DNA of 27,404 nucleotides. Origin: a virus. The position numbers and the translations under genes are program-made. The stretch is from IMG/VR virus record IMGVR_UViG_3300046314_000021, positions 1 to 27,404 of that record. One strand, written 5' to 3'. This document shows positions 15,578 through 23,155 of this stretch, one piece after another; the stretch's first letter is position 1, and each line of letters begins with the position of its first letter. The notes beneath the pieces were generated by a model. It was not told where the DNA came from. It ran no database searches and worked only from the letters and a program-made list of their open reading frames with translations.

Positions 15578-15958
15578 TTACCCTTGATATTGCTTTAAAG
15601 AGATGGCAACTTGCCTGCCAATGCTCAGATTGTTGTCGCGTGTAAATGCTGACGCTGTGTTGGGAGAGATAAATACCCGCTTAGTCCCAGCACTGAATGA
15701 CACGGGAGTAGCTGCACTGCCTGCGTTTGGCCTTGACCTGACAAGCGTGTTAGATGCCGACAAGTATCCACGCCCCGTCTCCCATTCGCCTGTTGGCACG
15801 TTGGATGCATCAACCGCCTCTATGACGTAATCAGTCATTACATTGAGCGACATAGCAGGGCTAAATGCACGGAAACCCGTCACAGCACCAGCGAGCGTTA
15901 TATTGCCCGTACCTGTGCTAGTCGAGGTTTCTAGAACGCGGTCTGCGTAGGTTGCCAT
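15578..15958 (-). CDS. Phage structural module protein (126 aa)
   Basis: The opening DRVLETSTSTGTGNITLAGA, followed by VTGFRAFSP, belongs to a short beta-rich phage domain whose members typically read 'DRV.ETTTTTGTG..TL.GAV.GF..F', with a later 'EWE.G.G.yS..nTL.R..' segment. Here that segment is EWETGRGYLSASNTLVRSR. It ends with SFSAGTKRVFISPNTASAF, also characteristic. Such modules occur in virion proteins and fibres, with unknown function. Three bases separate it from each neighbour. No strong ribosome site is seen. Confidence 0.65.
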   Translation of the reverse strand: MATYADRVLETSTSTGTGNITLAGAVTGFRAFSPAMSLNVMTDYVIEAVDASNVPTGEWETGRGYLSASNTLVRSRPNAGSAATPVSFSAGTKRVFISPNTASAFTRDNNLSIGRQVAISLKQYQG

Positions 15959-15961
15959 TGT

Positions 15962-16351
15962 TTAGGCTGAAAGTGCAGTGTATGTCAGACTAGAACACGA
16001 CACAGTATCGCCCGCAGTCACTGTCAATCCGTTGGTCATGTTGATATCAGAGCCACTTGCAGCTACTGCGCAATGAATGACCACAGTTCCGCCGGATGTT
16101 TCTAGCGTAGCCGTAGCCACTGGGGAAGCATTGCCTGCGGCGTTGGTGTCGCTTGTAATCGCGTTAGCCGTAGCGGTTCCAGTAGCAGACGCGCCGAATG
16201 CCGTAGCACTCAGGGCCAAGTTAGCCACCGAAGTGCCAGGCGCTGCAACCGTGCCAGACAATCGGAAACGAAGCCTGCCAGAAGCTCCTATAAGCGCCGT
16301 TACTGCGTCCGTAGCAGCGTTACGTGCCGCTGTGCTGTGTGTCAGTGCCAT
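15962..16351 (-). CDS. Phage structural protein (129 aa)
   Basis: The N-terminus (THSTAARNAATDAVTALIGA) and following strand-rich part (SGRLRFRLSGTVAAPGTSVA) resemble a frequent phage family of the form 'M.lt...rN...da....id.G..g.lriy.G..P', often found in late operons. The C-terminus ends TVTAGDTVSCSSLTYTA. It starts inside the preceding 53-residue gene, 32 bases before its stop, with GAGG six bases upstream of the ATG. Function unknown; a virion protein is likely. Confidence 0.6.
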   Translation of the reverse strand: MALTHSTAARNAATDAVTALIGASGRLRFRLSGTVAAPGTSVANLALSATAFGASATGTATANAITSDTNAAGNASPVATATLETSGGTVVIHCAVAASGSDINMTNGLTVTAGDTVSCSSLTYTALSA

Positions 16352-16481
16352 TCAATGCCTCTTTCAATTTATCTTCGTCAATAAAACCAACTAGCTCGAC
16401 GGTATCAGTCTTGCCCGTTTCTTTTCTAACAATTTCAACCACTAAGCGTAATTCGCCAAGGTTTCCGCCAAGATTAGCCAT
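16320..16481 (-). CDS. Small protein downstream of portal (53 aa)
   Basis: The frame reads MANLGGNLGELRLVVEIVRK onwards and ends GTDTQHSGT. Its ATG overlaps the portal stop as TAATG, with GAGG ten bases upstream, and its end overlaps the next gene by 32 bases. The sequence looks like a small alpha/beta protein with a strand (LRLVVEIVRK), a second strand (DTVELVGFID) and a helix (EDKLKEALN). It is not recognised as a named family. Tight coupling to the portal gene suggests a head-assembly or chaperone role, but that is inference. Confidence 0.65.
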   Translation of the reverse strand: MANLGGNLGELRLVVEIVRKETGKTDTVELVGFIDEDKLKEALNGTDTQHSGT

Positions 16482-18778
16482 TATTCTGATACCTCAATCA
16501 TGCCAACTGCCTTGCCATCCGGCCCACGTTGCAGCATACGTTTTTTAGGCTTGTTCATTTGTTCGATTGTTTTTACCAGAGCCTGTGCAATCTGCCCAAA
16601 ATTCTGCATCGCTTGCATCATGCTTGCGTCGCTCTTTTCAGAGTGAGATTTTACTTGCTCAGTAAGTGCCCCGGTGTCTATATTTACGGCGGGTTTCTCA
16701 GCCGCTTGAGCATTCATTCCGGCAATCTGCAACTTGGTTTCGCTATCAATCTGGGCCTTCATTTGTGCGCGTTGCGTTTCTGCGTCTTGCTTCAATTGCT
16801 CCAACTGTAGCGCGAATTGCTGTTTAACCTGCTCCAACTGCAAAGCCTGCTCACCCTTGAATTGCTCGATCTGGGCAGACTGTTGTAGCTTGGCCTGCTC
16901 CAATTGAGACTTGCCCTGCTCCACTTGCTGGCTGTGTTGCAGTTCCATTTGCTTGACTTGCAAGCTGTTGTCCTGCGGTTGCTGCTCTTGTGGAGGCGGT
17001 GGGGGCTGCTTAATCTTGTCGATAGCATCTTCCACGGCATTGCCCATCTTTGCCCGGCGTGTCACGGTCAATAGCATCTCTTTCAATGCGTCAACAGGCA
17101 AAGCACCCATTTGCACCGCTGGCATGAAACCTTGAATGACTTGGTTTAGAGCGTTCATTGTGTCGCTCAATCCCTTCATGTCAGACTCAACCGATGCGGC
17201 AACAGTCGAATCAGTCTCAACGTCAACCTTGAATGTGCGCAACTTATCATCACGCATCACCTGGATGATCTCATCCCAGCTTGGTGGTAAGTCGGGCTGC
17301 GGTGGAGGCTGTTGGCCTTGCATCTGGGCTTGCTGTGACTGCATTTGCCATTGCATCATGGCTTGCTGCTTTTCCTCACCAGTGGGGAATTTAAGCCCCG
17401 TCATACTGGCCAATGTCTCAGGCTGAAAGCGCTCTCCAATGATCTCGGATTGCAAGCGAAGCAAGTCACGAATGAACAAAGCACAGTCGGTCTGCATGCG
17501 CTTCAATCGTGCGCTACCCCATTGGGCCTTAATCTGTTGAGCGCCAAGTGTTTCGTTGGCATTGGTTGAGCCGCGCAAAATGTCACTGATACCCGTAATC
17601 TCGTAGATCACCTGCTTAGATGATTCTCGCTGCACTTGCAATATCTGCAATACTTTGGCAGCCTGCTCGATAGGCATGAACCAGATGGCCTTTTCCAATC
17701 CGCCACGCTCTAACAATGCGGTGACGTTTGAAGCCGGAATCAGGTCGTTATCCTCGCCGCGCATCAATTCAGACAACTCGGACAGCGTGGAGTCATAGAT
17801 GCCGCGCATCTTCAATCCCTTGACCAAGATGTTAATGCGACGGGTTACAGTGTCGAGTTCGTCTGCCTGTTCTCGGTAGTATTCGAACAGCGGCGTAGGT
17901 ATCAGTGTGCCACTATCTTCGCAAGCGTATAAAGGGCGAGGGTTAGGATAGAAGCCAGTTAGTCCGAGCGGGTCTGGTAACGTCTTTAGTGGGCTATCTT
18001 TATAGGCAGGGGCGATAAAGATTACTTCGCGCTCTTCCTTGTCCCATATCTCCCATACCTCGGCAGTCTTGAACGCTTCAGCAACGTCCATGTCCTTTTC
18101 GCCTTCAACATCAGGGTCATCTGTCTTGTCCAATGGAACGGATGCGCCAATCTCTCCGAACTGTTCCTCAAGTTCGTCGCGTGTCAATCGGTGGCGAAAC
18201 GCTTCCCATGTCACAGACTCCCATGATTCACCTGCGGATATGCGGAAGTCTTTCCATTGAACGTGTTCAATAGGTGCCTGCTCCCAAGCAAGCTCCTCAA
18301 AGTCTCCATCTAACGCTTCTGTTGGCTCGGTGTCGGTTTCTTCCTGCACTTTGTTGATGGTTGGAACATAGCGCACGCGAGCCAATCCACGGCCAGGCAA
18401 TAGCATGTCAATCACGCAGAACCGAATCTGAGAATCAAACTGGGTCGTGTCCATGCCATATTCAAGGCAGCGGCCAATAACTTCGCTCACAGCCTTTCCC
18501 ACTGGGTCTTCATCTTTGAACCGACGGCGTACATCAGGTTTTGGCAAGCTGTTATAGATTGCCGGGCGCATGGTCTCGGTATTCGACCAAAGAATGTTAA
18601 AGCTGTGTTTCTTAATCTCTTTTTGCCGATAGCGTTTAAGAACCTTGTCACCCTTTTCGCGCCATTGAGATTCTCTTTTATCAGCGAGCTTTAGTTCCAA
18701 TAGCCAACGGCGAACTATGCCCGCTTGGTCTACTCCAACATCTTCCGGCTTTTCCAGTGCGCCTGATTCGTAGTCCAT
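16481..18778 (-). CDS. Portal protein, P22-like (765 aa)
   Basis: It has the length and sequence plan of P22-type portals. The N-terminal part has WREKGDKVLKRYRQ and the wing/stem segment FNILWSNTETMRPAIYNSLP, very typical of this family. Later come IDMLLPGRGLARVRYVP and QIKAQWGSARLKRMQTDCAL. Residues about 590-690 are a Pro then Gln-rich coiled-coil extension with repeated QLEQ/QLEQVKQ units, comparable in position to the P22 portal barrel that runs into the head. The dodecameric portal is the DNA gate and the seat for terminase and adaptor. Three bases separate it from the 82-residue gene, and its stop overlaps the next start. Confidence 0.85.
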   Translation of the reverse strand: MDYESGALEKPEDVGVDQAGIVRRWLLELKLADKRESQWREKGDKVLKRYRQKEIKKHSFNILWSNTETMRPAIYNSLPKPDVRRRFKDEDPVGKAVSEVIGRCLEYGMDTTQFDSQIRFCVIDMLLPGRGLARVRYVPTINKVQEETDTEPTEALDGDFEELAWEQAPIEHVQWKDFRISAGESWESVTWEAFRHRLTRDELEEQFGEIGASVPLDKTDDPDVEGEKDMDVAEAFKTAEVWEIWDKEEREVIFIAPAYKDSPLKTLPDPLGLTGFYPNPRPLYACEDSGTLIPTPLFEYYREQADELDTVTRRINILVKGLKMRGIYDSTLSELSELMRGEDNDLIPASNVTALLERGGLEKAIWFMPIEQAAKVLQILQVQRESSKQVIYEITGISDILRGSTNANETLGAQQIKAQWGSARLKRMQTDCALFIRDLLRLQSEIIGERFQPETLASMTGLKFPTGEEKQQAMMQWQMQSQQAQMQGQQPPPQPDLPPSWDEIIQVMRDDKLRTFKVDVETDSTVAASVESDMKGLSDTMNALNQVIQGFMPAVQMGALPVDALKEMLLTVTRRAKMGNAVEDAIDKIKQPPPPPQEQQPQDNSLQVKQMELQHSQQVEQGKSQLEQAKLQQSAQIEQFKGEQALQLEQVKQQFALQLEQLKQDAETQRAQMKAQIDSETKLQIAGMNAQAAEKPAVNIDTGALTEQVKSHSEKSDASMMQAMQNFGQIAQALVKTIEQMNKPKKRMLQRGPDGKAVGMIEVSE

Positions 18779-18781
18779 AAC

Positions 18782-19030
18782 TTAGGTGGGCTGAACGATG
18801 AATGTTACGTTCAATGTGCCGCCAATCACAGCGGATAAAGCACCTTGAAACCCGATTGGGTAAAAGTGCCATCCAACTGCGGGGGTAATCGTGCCACCAA
18901 TTGCGCCATTTGAATCTGCGAGTGCGATAGTCCCGACGGTTGTCGAGTTGACGTAAAAGCCTGATATTTTCCCTTGACGTGGGGAAATAGTGCCCGTAGC
19001 GGTAAGGGTGACTGGCTGGCCGTAAATCAT
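18782..19030 (-). CDS. Small beta-rich protein between terminase and portal (82 aa)
   Basis: The protein (IYGQPVTLTATGTISPRQGK, then GFYVNSTTVGTIAL) is almost all strands and ends TLNVTFIVQPT. It starts at an ATG overlapping the terminase stop as ATGA. Similar small beta proteins sit beside portal genes in several phages, without known function. A minor head or decoration protein is the most natural inference. Confidence 0.6.
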   Translation of the reverse strand: MIYGQPVTLTATGTISPRQGKISGFYVNSTTVGTIALADSNGAIGGTITPAVGWHFYPIGFQGALSAVIGGTLNVTFIVQPT

Positions 19031-20337
19031 TCGTAATCTCGCTTTCTCTTGGAATTCGCTCGTATTATCTCAGAAATGGTTTGCTGTTGGGAAAATTTAG
19101 GCGGCTCAGCAGGTTTTGGTTTCATTTCCTCTCGCCATACCAAACAAGCATATCTAAATGCATCACTGTAGTGGCTTGTCCAATCATGTCGCGGCTTATC
19201 TCTAAACGCTCTCTTATCCTCGTCATATTCACGTTGATATTGTTTCAGAGCGTCTATTCCGTCGGCGCATTTAGTGTCAATAAAGCAATCTGACAATGTT
19301 AAGCGCGATGCCTGTATACCGTCAATCAAGCCAAGCTGCGGAACGATGCGAGGCTTCCATCCAAGCCCCCTAAACTGCTCCTCGATACTTCTACCAGTTT
19401 GCAAGCTCTTAGCCCTTGCATCATGCGGCAACCATAGCCAATCACCATATGCGTACGGCTTTGCCTTCAACACTTCGTTGTAATGCGATATTGGCATGCC
19501 GTGCGTGCTGTAGCAGTCAATCAGTCGTAATTCTTTGCCAACTTGGAACCACCAAATAGCCGTATCGTCTGACCACCCCAAGTCAAGCACAGCGTGAACT
19601 TTAAGCGCAGGGTCATACAAATCGGCCTTGATTCGCCCTTGCTGGTCTGCAAGCCATATTTCCTTGCCATAGATAGCGCCTGGCAATGCAGCATCAAAGT
19701 CGCACTCCATCTCTTGCCGCCACGCATCTTCGGTTAGTTCAAGGCGCAGAGAATCAAGCTCTGACTCTGGCAACAGTCCTGACTCACTTGCCTTAATGCA
19801 AAGTGCCAGCCATTCATCATTGACCTTGGCGTGCTCGTATGTCTCCCAGAACTGATTACGCCCCTTGGGTGTGCCAATGATTACCGCCCATCCTTGTCTA
19901 TCAGCTAATGCAGGGCGAATAACGTAACCCCATACGCTCGGCTTCCAATCTCCATATTCGTCGGCCACTACGCCATCAAAGTACAAACCACGCAGAGCGT
20001 CAGCGTTATCAGCACCAAACAAGCGTATAGAACACCCGTTCGGATAAGTGATTCTCAGTTCTGATTCGTTGATGCTGATCCCAGGCACTGGTGCGCTGTA
20101 TCGCTTGAGATAGTCCCATGCTACCGCCTTGGCCTGCGAATAGAAAGGCGCAACATAGGCAAACCGCCCGTCATTGCCATTGAATGTCAGCGCTTCTTTG
20201 ATTAGCTGATTGACACACGCCACGGTCTTGCCAGCTCTTCGATGCGCAACAACAACTGCCCACCTTTGCCGCCGTGTGTGCAAAGGCATGAAAGCCTTGC
20301 GAGGCGTGTAAGGAATTACTATTGATCTAACTGCCAT
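19027..20337 (-). CDS. terL: Terminase large subunit (436 aa)
   Basis: This is the packaging motor ATPase plus headful nuclease. Walker A is HRRAGKT at residues 32-38. Walker B is GVVADEYGDW at 122-131, with E127 the likely catalytic glutamate. The coupling motif is GTPKGR at 155-160. The nuclease half shows the expected acidic residues: D252 in LDLGWSDD, D306 in LPHDAR and D392 in HYSDAFRY. It overlaps the small-subunit gene by 19 bases, and no good ribosome site precedes the ATG, so translation probably depends on coupling. All catalytic elements appear intact. Confidence 0.93.
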   Translation of the reverse strand: MAVRSIVIPYTPRKAFMPLHTRRQRWAVVVAHRRAGKTVACVNQLIKEALTFNGNDGRFAYVAPFYSQAKAVAWDYLKRYSAPVPGISINESELRITYPNGCSIRLFGADNADALRGLYFDGVVADEYGDWKPSVWGYVIRPALADRQGWAVIIGTPKGRNQFWETYEHAKVNDEWLALCIKASESGLLPESELDSLRLELTEDAWRQEMECDFDAALPGAIYGKEIWLADQQGRIKADLYDPALKVHAVLDLGWSDDTAIWWFQVGKELRLIDCYSTHGMPISHYNEVLKAKPYAYGDWLWLPHDARAKSLQTGRSIEEQFRGLGWKPRIVPQLGLIDGIQASRLTLSDCFIDTKCADGIDALKQYQREYDEDKRAFRDKPRHDWTSHYSDAFRYACLVWREEMKPKPAEPPKFSQQQTISEIIRANSKRKRDYE

Positions 20338-20636
20338 GAGATAACGATTGGAGCTTCTTTATCCCCCGCTAGTTCAGTGCGTGCTAGTTTAGGCGTTGCG
20401 TACTCAGCCAGCTTGCTGAGAATGTCCAGTGCGCCTTTTGGGTCTGGCTTCAATTGGTCGCCATCACCATAAGCAACGGCATTAAGCCACTCTGAGACGT
20501 TTTCAGCATTGCCCTCTAGCAAAGCATTAACCGTATCTCTAAATGCGCGTGTGGCCTTGTTTACTGCGCCCTTGGGCCTGCCCCTGCCACGGTTGGTTAA
20601 GTTAGCAGAATTTCCGCTCTCTACTTTATTTTTCAT
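20319..20636 (-). CDS. terS: Terminase small subunit-like protein (105 aa)
   Basis: The N-terminal RGRGRPKGAVNKATRAFRD is typical of small DNA-recognition proteins placed before large terminases (GRPKGA.NK pattern), followed by a helical oligomerisation part (NVSEWLNAVAYGDGDQLKPD, ALDILSKLAEYATPK). The ribosome site AGGG lies seven bases upstream of the ATG. A short inverted repeat (TGACG/CGTCA) lies in the 40-base gap before it. Role: recognises phage DNA (pac or cos) and regulates TerL. The call relies on the adjacent TerL and the motif. Confidence 0.7.
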   Translation of the reverse strand: MKNKVESGNSANLTNRGRGRPKGAVNKATRAFRDTVNALLEGNAENVSEWLNAVAYGDGDQLKPDPKGALDILSKLAEYATPKLARTELAGDKEAPIVISWQLDQ

Positions 20637-20653
20637 AACGATGCCCTACGTGT

Positions 20654-20668
20654 TGACGTAAAGCGTCA
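20654..20668. repeat. Short inverted repeat ahead of terS
   Basis: TGACG and CGTCA are separated by five bases (TAAAG on the plus strand) in the gap between the 71-residue gene and terS. It may be a small hairpin in the leader, or a recognition site for a packaging or regulatory protein. Five-base arms can arise by chance. Confidence 0.3.
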
Positions 20669-20676
20669 TTTTATAT

Positions 20677-20892
20677 CTAACGCAAAGTAAGGTTAGCGCG
20701 AATCAATGCTGCGGCTTGTGCGGCTGTGTTGGTCTGGGCTACTTGTGTCCAGCCTGCTTTTTCGCTTGTAGTGCTATTTAGGTTTTGCACGTAAACGTCA
20801 GTGCTTGTGCCTGCGTTTAAAAACTTTGTGATCTTTGCACCTGCGCCGTCATTAGCCAGCTCTGCCTGTAATTGTGTTTCAGTGAATGCCAT
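20677..20892 (-). CDS. Small phage protein (71 aa)
   Basis: The sequence (AFTETQLQAELANDGAGAKI, then TKFLNAGTSTDVYVQNLNST) has an N-terminal helix, two strands and a C-terminal helix (AAQAAALIRANLTLR). AAGGA seven bases upstream of the ATG is a good ribosome site. Not recognised. It lies between the small membrane genes and the terminase genes and is probably co-transcribed with them from the promoter near 21500. Confidence 0.6.
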   Translation of the reverse strand: MAFTETQLQAELANDGAGAKITKFLNAGTSTDVYVQNLNSTTSEKAGWTQVAQTNTAAQAAALIRANLTLR

Positions 20893-20927
20893 GATGTATC
20901 CTTTTCAATAGGTTTGATTATGCCGAA

Positions 20928-21143
20928 TTATGGCTTCCAAGACAAATAAAACACTGCGCCAATAAGAGCCGCTCCCAATATTGCGCTTACTGCGGTGTGT
21001 ATTGCATCCATAATCCAATCGTAAACAGTAATCCGCTCGCTTGGGTCGATTGTTTCATCTATTTCATTGCATGATGTATTGGTTGCACGGGCTGGGCAAT
21101 CTTTGCCTTGAATGCATTGCCCATTAGCGTCGCAGCAGTTCAT
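20928..21143 (-). CDS. Small membrane protein with CxQGxxCPAR motif (71 aa)
   Basis: The start is the ATG at 21143, which overlaps the stop of the 34-residue gene as ATGA; an upstream in-frame extension is not supported. The N-terminus has a Cys-rich segment (MNCCDANGQCIQGKDCPARA). The C-terminus has one transmembrane helix (IHTAVSAILGAALIGAVFYL). The C-x-Q-G-x-x-C-P-x-R motif occurs in a family of short phage membrane proteins of unknown role. The protein probably has a cytoplasmic Cys-rich head and a C-terminal anchor. It could modulate the host envelope; holin or superinfection functions are guesses. Confidence 0.65.
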   Translation of the reverse strand: MNCCDANGQCIQGKDCPARATNTSCNEIDETIDPSERITVYDWIMDAIHTAVSAILGAALIGAVFYLSWKP

Positions 21144-21244
21144 GGCTTCATATCCATAAAGTAAACGATAAACGGGCTGGCAAACAAGCAAGCTATGCCC
21201 ATTGCCTCCAGTAGTTCGCGAAAGTATTTTTTATAGGTGTTCAT
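21140..21244 (-). CDS. Single-span membrane microprotein (34 aa)
   Basis: It reads MNTYKKYFRELLEAMGIACL and continues with FASPFIVYFMDMKP. It has a basic N-terminus and one hydrophobic helix, so it probably sits in the inner membrane with the N-terminus inside. A very good ribosome site (AAGGAG, eight-base spacing) and the ATGA overlap with the next gene make it a convincing gene despite its size. It forms a coupled pair with the 71-residue membrane protein, which suggests joint function in the membrane. Not recognised further. Confidence 0.65.
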   Translation of the reverse strand: MNTYKKYFRELLEAMGIACLFASPFIVYFMDMKP

Positions 21245-21256
21245 GGTCTTTGCTCC

Positions 21257-21442
21257 TTACTTGGCGGATAAGTTGGCTTCTGTCCATCCTGCCATCCATG
21301 CCTTCATCTCTTTTGATGTGCGCTTGTCTCCAATCTCGCGGCCTGCAATCATTGCCATCATGTTGCTATCTAAGCAAGGTGCGCACTTGATGCCATTAGC
21401 AAAGGCGATTGCTCCGAATGTTTTTGCTGCTTGAGTGTTCAT
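21257..21442 (-). CDS. Small phage protein (61 aa)
   Basis: The sequence (NTQAAKTFGAIAFANGIKCA, then PCLDSNMMAMIAGREIGD and AWMAGWTEANLSAK) is of a type often found in phage accessory regions, with a C-x-x-C pair and a C-terminal helix. Function unknown. A good AAGGA site precedes the ATG. It is the first gene after the promoter/operator region at 21478-21518. Confidence 0.65.
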   Translation of the reverse strand: MNTQAAKTFGAIAFANGIKCAPCLDSNMMAMIAGREIGDKRTSKEMKAWMAGWTEANLSAK

Positions 21443-21477
21443 TTTGGTTTCCTTGGGTTTGTGTTGTTGATGTGTTT

Positions 21478-21518
21478 ATTATAAAGCAATTTACATCATT
21501 GTGTAAACTATTTTTACA
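21478..21518 (-). promoter_or_regulatory. Promoter A with overlapping TGTAAA/TTTACA operator
   Basis: On the minus strand TTTACA (21507-21502) and TATAAT (21483-21478) are separated by 18 bases, a near-consensus sigma-70 promoter for the 61-aa gene and those following through to terS. Three half-sites (TTTACA at 21490, TGTAAA at 21502, TTTACA at 21513 on the plus strand) form overlapping palindromes with 6- and 5-base spacers that cover the -35 and spacer. This suggests control by a dimeric repressor. Confidence 0.65.
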
Positions 21519-21539
21519 TTTATTTAGAAAATTTCTTGT

Positions 21540-21698
21540 TCAGGACTTGGTGGTCATCGACCGGATCAGATCGGCAGCGTCATACAAGCCCAGCTTGTTT
21601 GCGAAGGCATGCAGATCGCGCAATTGGTCGGTAGTACCGTCCTGGCGTTGCGGCTGTTGCGTCAGCTTGGCCAACTCGACTTTTAGGTTTTCAGGCAT
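21540..21698 (-). CDS. Small phage accessory protein (52 aa)
   Basis: It reads MPENLKVELAKLTQQPQRQD, with a helical second half (QLRDLHAFANKLGLYDAADL, then IRSMTTKS). The QLRDLHAFANKLGLYDAAD stretch is of a type found in small phage proteins near nin-like genes. No clear ribosome site is seen; a six-codon mini-frame (MKTPNA, ATG at 21711) overlaps the start and could feed it by reinitiation. It is expressed from the promoter near 21746-21775. GC content is visibly higher than in the AT-rich gaps flanking it. Function unknown. Confidence 0.6.
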   Translation of the reverse strand: MPENLKVELAKLTQQPQRQDGTTDQLRDLHAFANKLGLYDAADLIRSMTTKS

Positions 21699-21745
21699 TG
21701 GGTGTTTTCATTTTGAAGGTTTTCGTTGTTTGTTGCGTTGAATGA

Positions 21746-21775
21746 ATTGTAAACCAATTTACAGCACTACGCCAA
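21746..21775 (-). promoter_or_regulatory. Promoter B with TGTAAA-N4-TTTACA operator
   Basis: On the minus strand TTGGCG (21775-21770) and TACAAT (21751-21746) are 18 bases apart. A perfect 16-bp operator-like palindrome, TGTAAA-CCAA-TTTACA on the plus strand at 21748-21763, overlaps the -10 box and the spacer. It would control the 52-aa gene. An AT-rich segment lies just upstream. Confidence 0.6.
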
Positions 21776-21796
21776 CTATTTGCAAAATATTTTCAA

Positions 21797-22003
21797 TTAT
21801 TCTTTGCGTGCGCTGTTCTTTGCGTCCATCTCTTGCATCAGTCGCTTGAGATAGATTGACAGGTCTAGTGCTTCCTCAAAAGCGTGTTGCAACCATTGGC
21901 GCTCAGTTAGCGGGTTGCCTGCTACTGTGCGACCATATTTTTTAAGGCCCAATTGCTGGCGATCCAGAATGTTTTTGCAGACTTCCTGCTCTGTGTCTTT
22001 CAT
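21797..22003 (-). CDS. Small MazG-like helical phage protein (68 aa)
   Basis: The segment LGLKKYGRTVAGNPLTERQW, followed by LQHAFEEALDLSIYLKRLM, is a well-known phage pattern ('KYG.t...NPl....WL.HA.EE.LD...YL.R'). Its E-E-x-x-D spacing and helical plan recall one half of the MazG-type NTP pyrophosphohydrolase fold. Activity is unproven and the protein is short, so it may only bind nucleotides or act structurally. Its ATG overlaps the ninG stop as ATGA. Probably part of the NinB-NinG transcript from the promoter near 23190. Confidence 0.65.
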   Translation of the reverse strand: MKDTEQEVCKNILDRQQLGLKKYGRTVAGNPLTERQWLQHAFEEALDLSIYLKRLMQEMDAKNSARKE

Positions 22004-22530
22004 GCTTGTAGCTCCTTTAGCTTTCGTTTGTAGGTTTCTTTGATCTCTCTTAGGTCGTCAATACTGTAATGCTTTGCAGTGTGTGGGCCTTCTAGCCATT
22101 CGACGCGCTCTTGGCCTATCAGCTTCACCAAGTTGACGCGATATAAAGCCACGTTACCCGATAAGTGCGTGTTGCATGGTGCGCACTGTTTGTGGCAGTT
22201 ATCTGGCTCATATGCAAGCTCAGGACGTGCGCCACGGCTTAGATAATGCCCTGCATGCCATTGCCCCGTGTGGTGACGTTGGCAGCTTATGCACGGCTTG
22301 TCGGCGTCTCTAGCCCTTACCCATGCGTTAAATGCTGTCTGAGCCTCCCTGGCCCAGTCTGCGCGGCTCTTAATCGCCACCTTCCGCGCCTTTACGGTCT
22401 CGCGCTCTTGCTTCTTTGCAGCCTTCACCAGCCTACTAGCGCACATTGCCGAACACACGCGCTGCATTGGTCGCAGCGGGTAAAAGCTAATGCCGCATTG
22501 CTTGCAGTCTTTTGGGCGGGAAACTGTCAC
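22000..22530 (-). CDS. ninG: NinG/Rap-like recombination protein (176 aa)
   Basis: The start chosen is GTG at 22530. It overlaps the ninB stop as GTGA and has GGGAG eight bases upstream, and the resulting N-terminus (MTVSRPKDCKQCG) matches NinG proteins. An ATG-like extension inside ninB lacks this support. A zinc ribbon (C9, C12, C26, C30) is followed by a basic helix (KKQERETVKARKVAIKSRAD). A second, HNH-like metal site has C80, C83, H92, H95, C112, C116 and C119, with the core WHAGHYLSRG. NinG (Rap) of lambda resolves branched recombination intermediates, and the same role is expected here. It is coupled to ninB. Confidence 0.85.
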   Translation of the reverse strand: MTVSRPKDCKQCGISFYPLRPMQRVCSAMCASRLVKAAKKQERETVKARKVAIKSRADWAREAQTAFNAWVRARDADKPCISCQRHHTGQWHAGHYLSRGARPELAYEPDNCHKQCAPCNTHLSGNVALYRVNLVKLIGQERVEWLEGPHTAKHYSIDDLREIKETYKRKLKELQA

Positions 22531-22958
22531 AGGTCGCGCTCCCATGCTGCGAACTTTACGCCCTGCTCTGTTGACCATGCCAGTACAAATTCAATCAAGT
22601 CTGCACATTCTGCTCGGCTTAGCTTGCTTGTCTTGCGAAACACCACATCTATGCCATGCCCGTCGATTGCAGGAAGTATCTCCACTTGCTGGCCTGTAGC
22701 TCGTAACCAAGCCGCTGTCATTAGTCTTTTCCATGTTTCAGCGTCGCGCTTTTGGCCTGCCCATTCAATCTGATTGCTTATCTGAGTTAGCAGGGAGTGC
22801 AGTAGCGCGTTTTCCTTGAGGCTGCGTGTCTCTGGGCGCACTTCCAACGTAAATCGCTGATCTGCTTGCAACACGGCTGCAAGGAACGGGTATAGCTGCG
22901 ATTGCAATGCTGCTCTCGCTTGCTGGCGGTTACTTAGTTGGATTGTGAGCGATTGCAT
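22527..22958 (-). CDS. ninB: NinB-like recombination protein (143 aa)
   Basis: The arrangement is typical of lambda NinB: LEVRPETRSLKENALLHSLL near residue 40, then IEWAGQKRDAETWKRLMTAA with WLRATGQ, and near the end KLSRAECADLIEFVLAWSTE followed by QGVKFAAWE. NinB (Orf) binds single-stranded DNA and SSB and helps load recombinases. Length is close to that of lambda Orf. The upstream ribosome site is weak. It precedes ninG with a GTGA overlap, the same order as in the lambda nin region. Confidence 0.85.
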   Translation of the reverse strand: MQSLTIQLSNRQQARAALQSQLYPFLAAVLQADQRFTLEVRPETRSLKENALLHSLLTQISNQIEWAGQKRDAETWKRLMTAAWLRATGQQVEILPAIDGHGIDVVFRKTSKLSRAECADLIEFVLAWSTEQGVKFAAWERDL

Positions 22959-22963
22959 TGTTA

Positions 22964-23155
22964 TTAACCCAAGGCCGCAAGCAATTCATCATCGCTCAGT
23001 TGATTTTCACCAACAAATTTCTCTTCGCTTGAAACTTCTTTTTCGAGTTGCTTCACCCACACTGTGCGCAAGTCACGTTCAGATTGAGTTTGTGCATTAC
23101 CAAGGCGGATGCGCTCGTTTGACAGATTCATCAGCAGTGCGTTTAAGTGTGTCAT
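22964..23155 (-). CDS. Small helical protein upstream of ninB (63 aa)
   Basis: It reads THLNALLMNLSNERIRLGNA and continues with QTQSERDLRTVWVKQLEKEV, ending LSDDELLAALG. It is mostly helix with an acidic C-terminus. AAGGA lies seven bases before the ATG. It is the first gene after the promoter at 23182-23211, so it may be the first product of the nin-type operon. Similar short proteins accompany early phage genes, but no function is known. Confidence 0.65.
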   Translation of the reverse strand: MTHLNALLMNLSNERIRLGNAQTQSERDLRTVWVKQLEKEVSSEEKFVGENQLSDDELLAALG

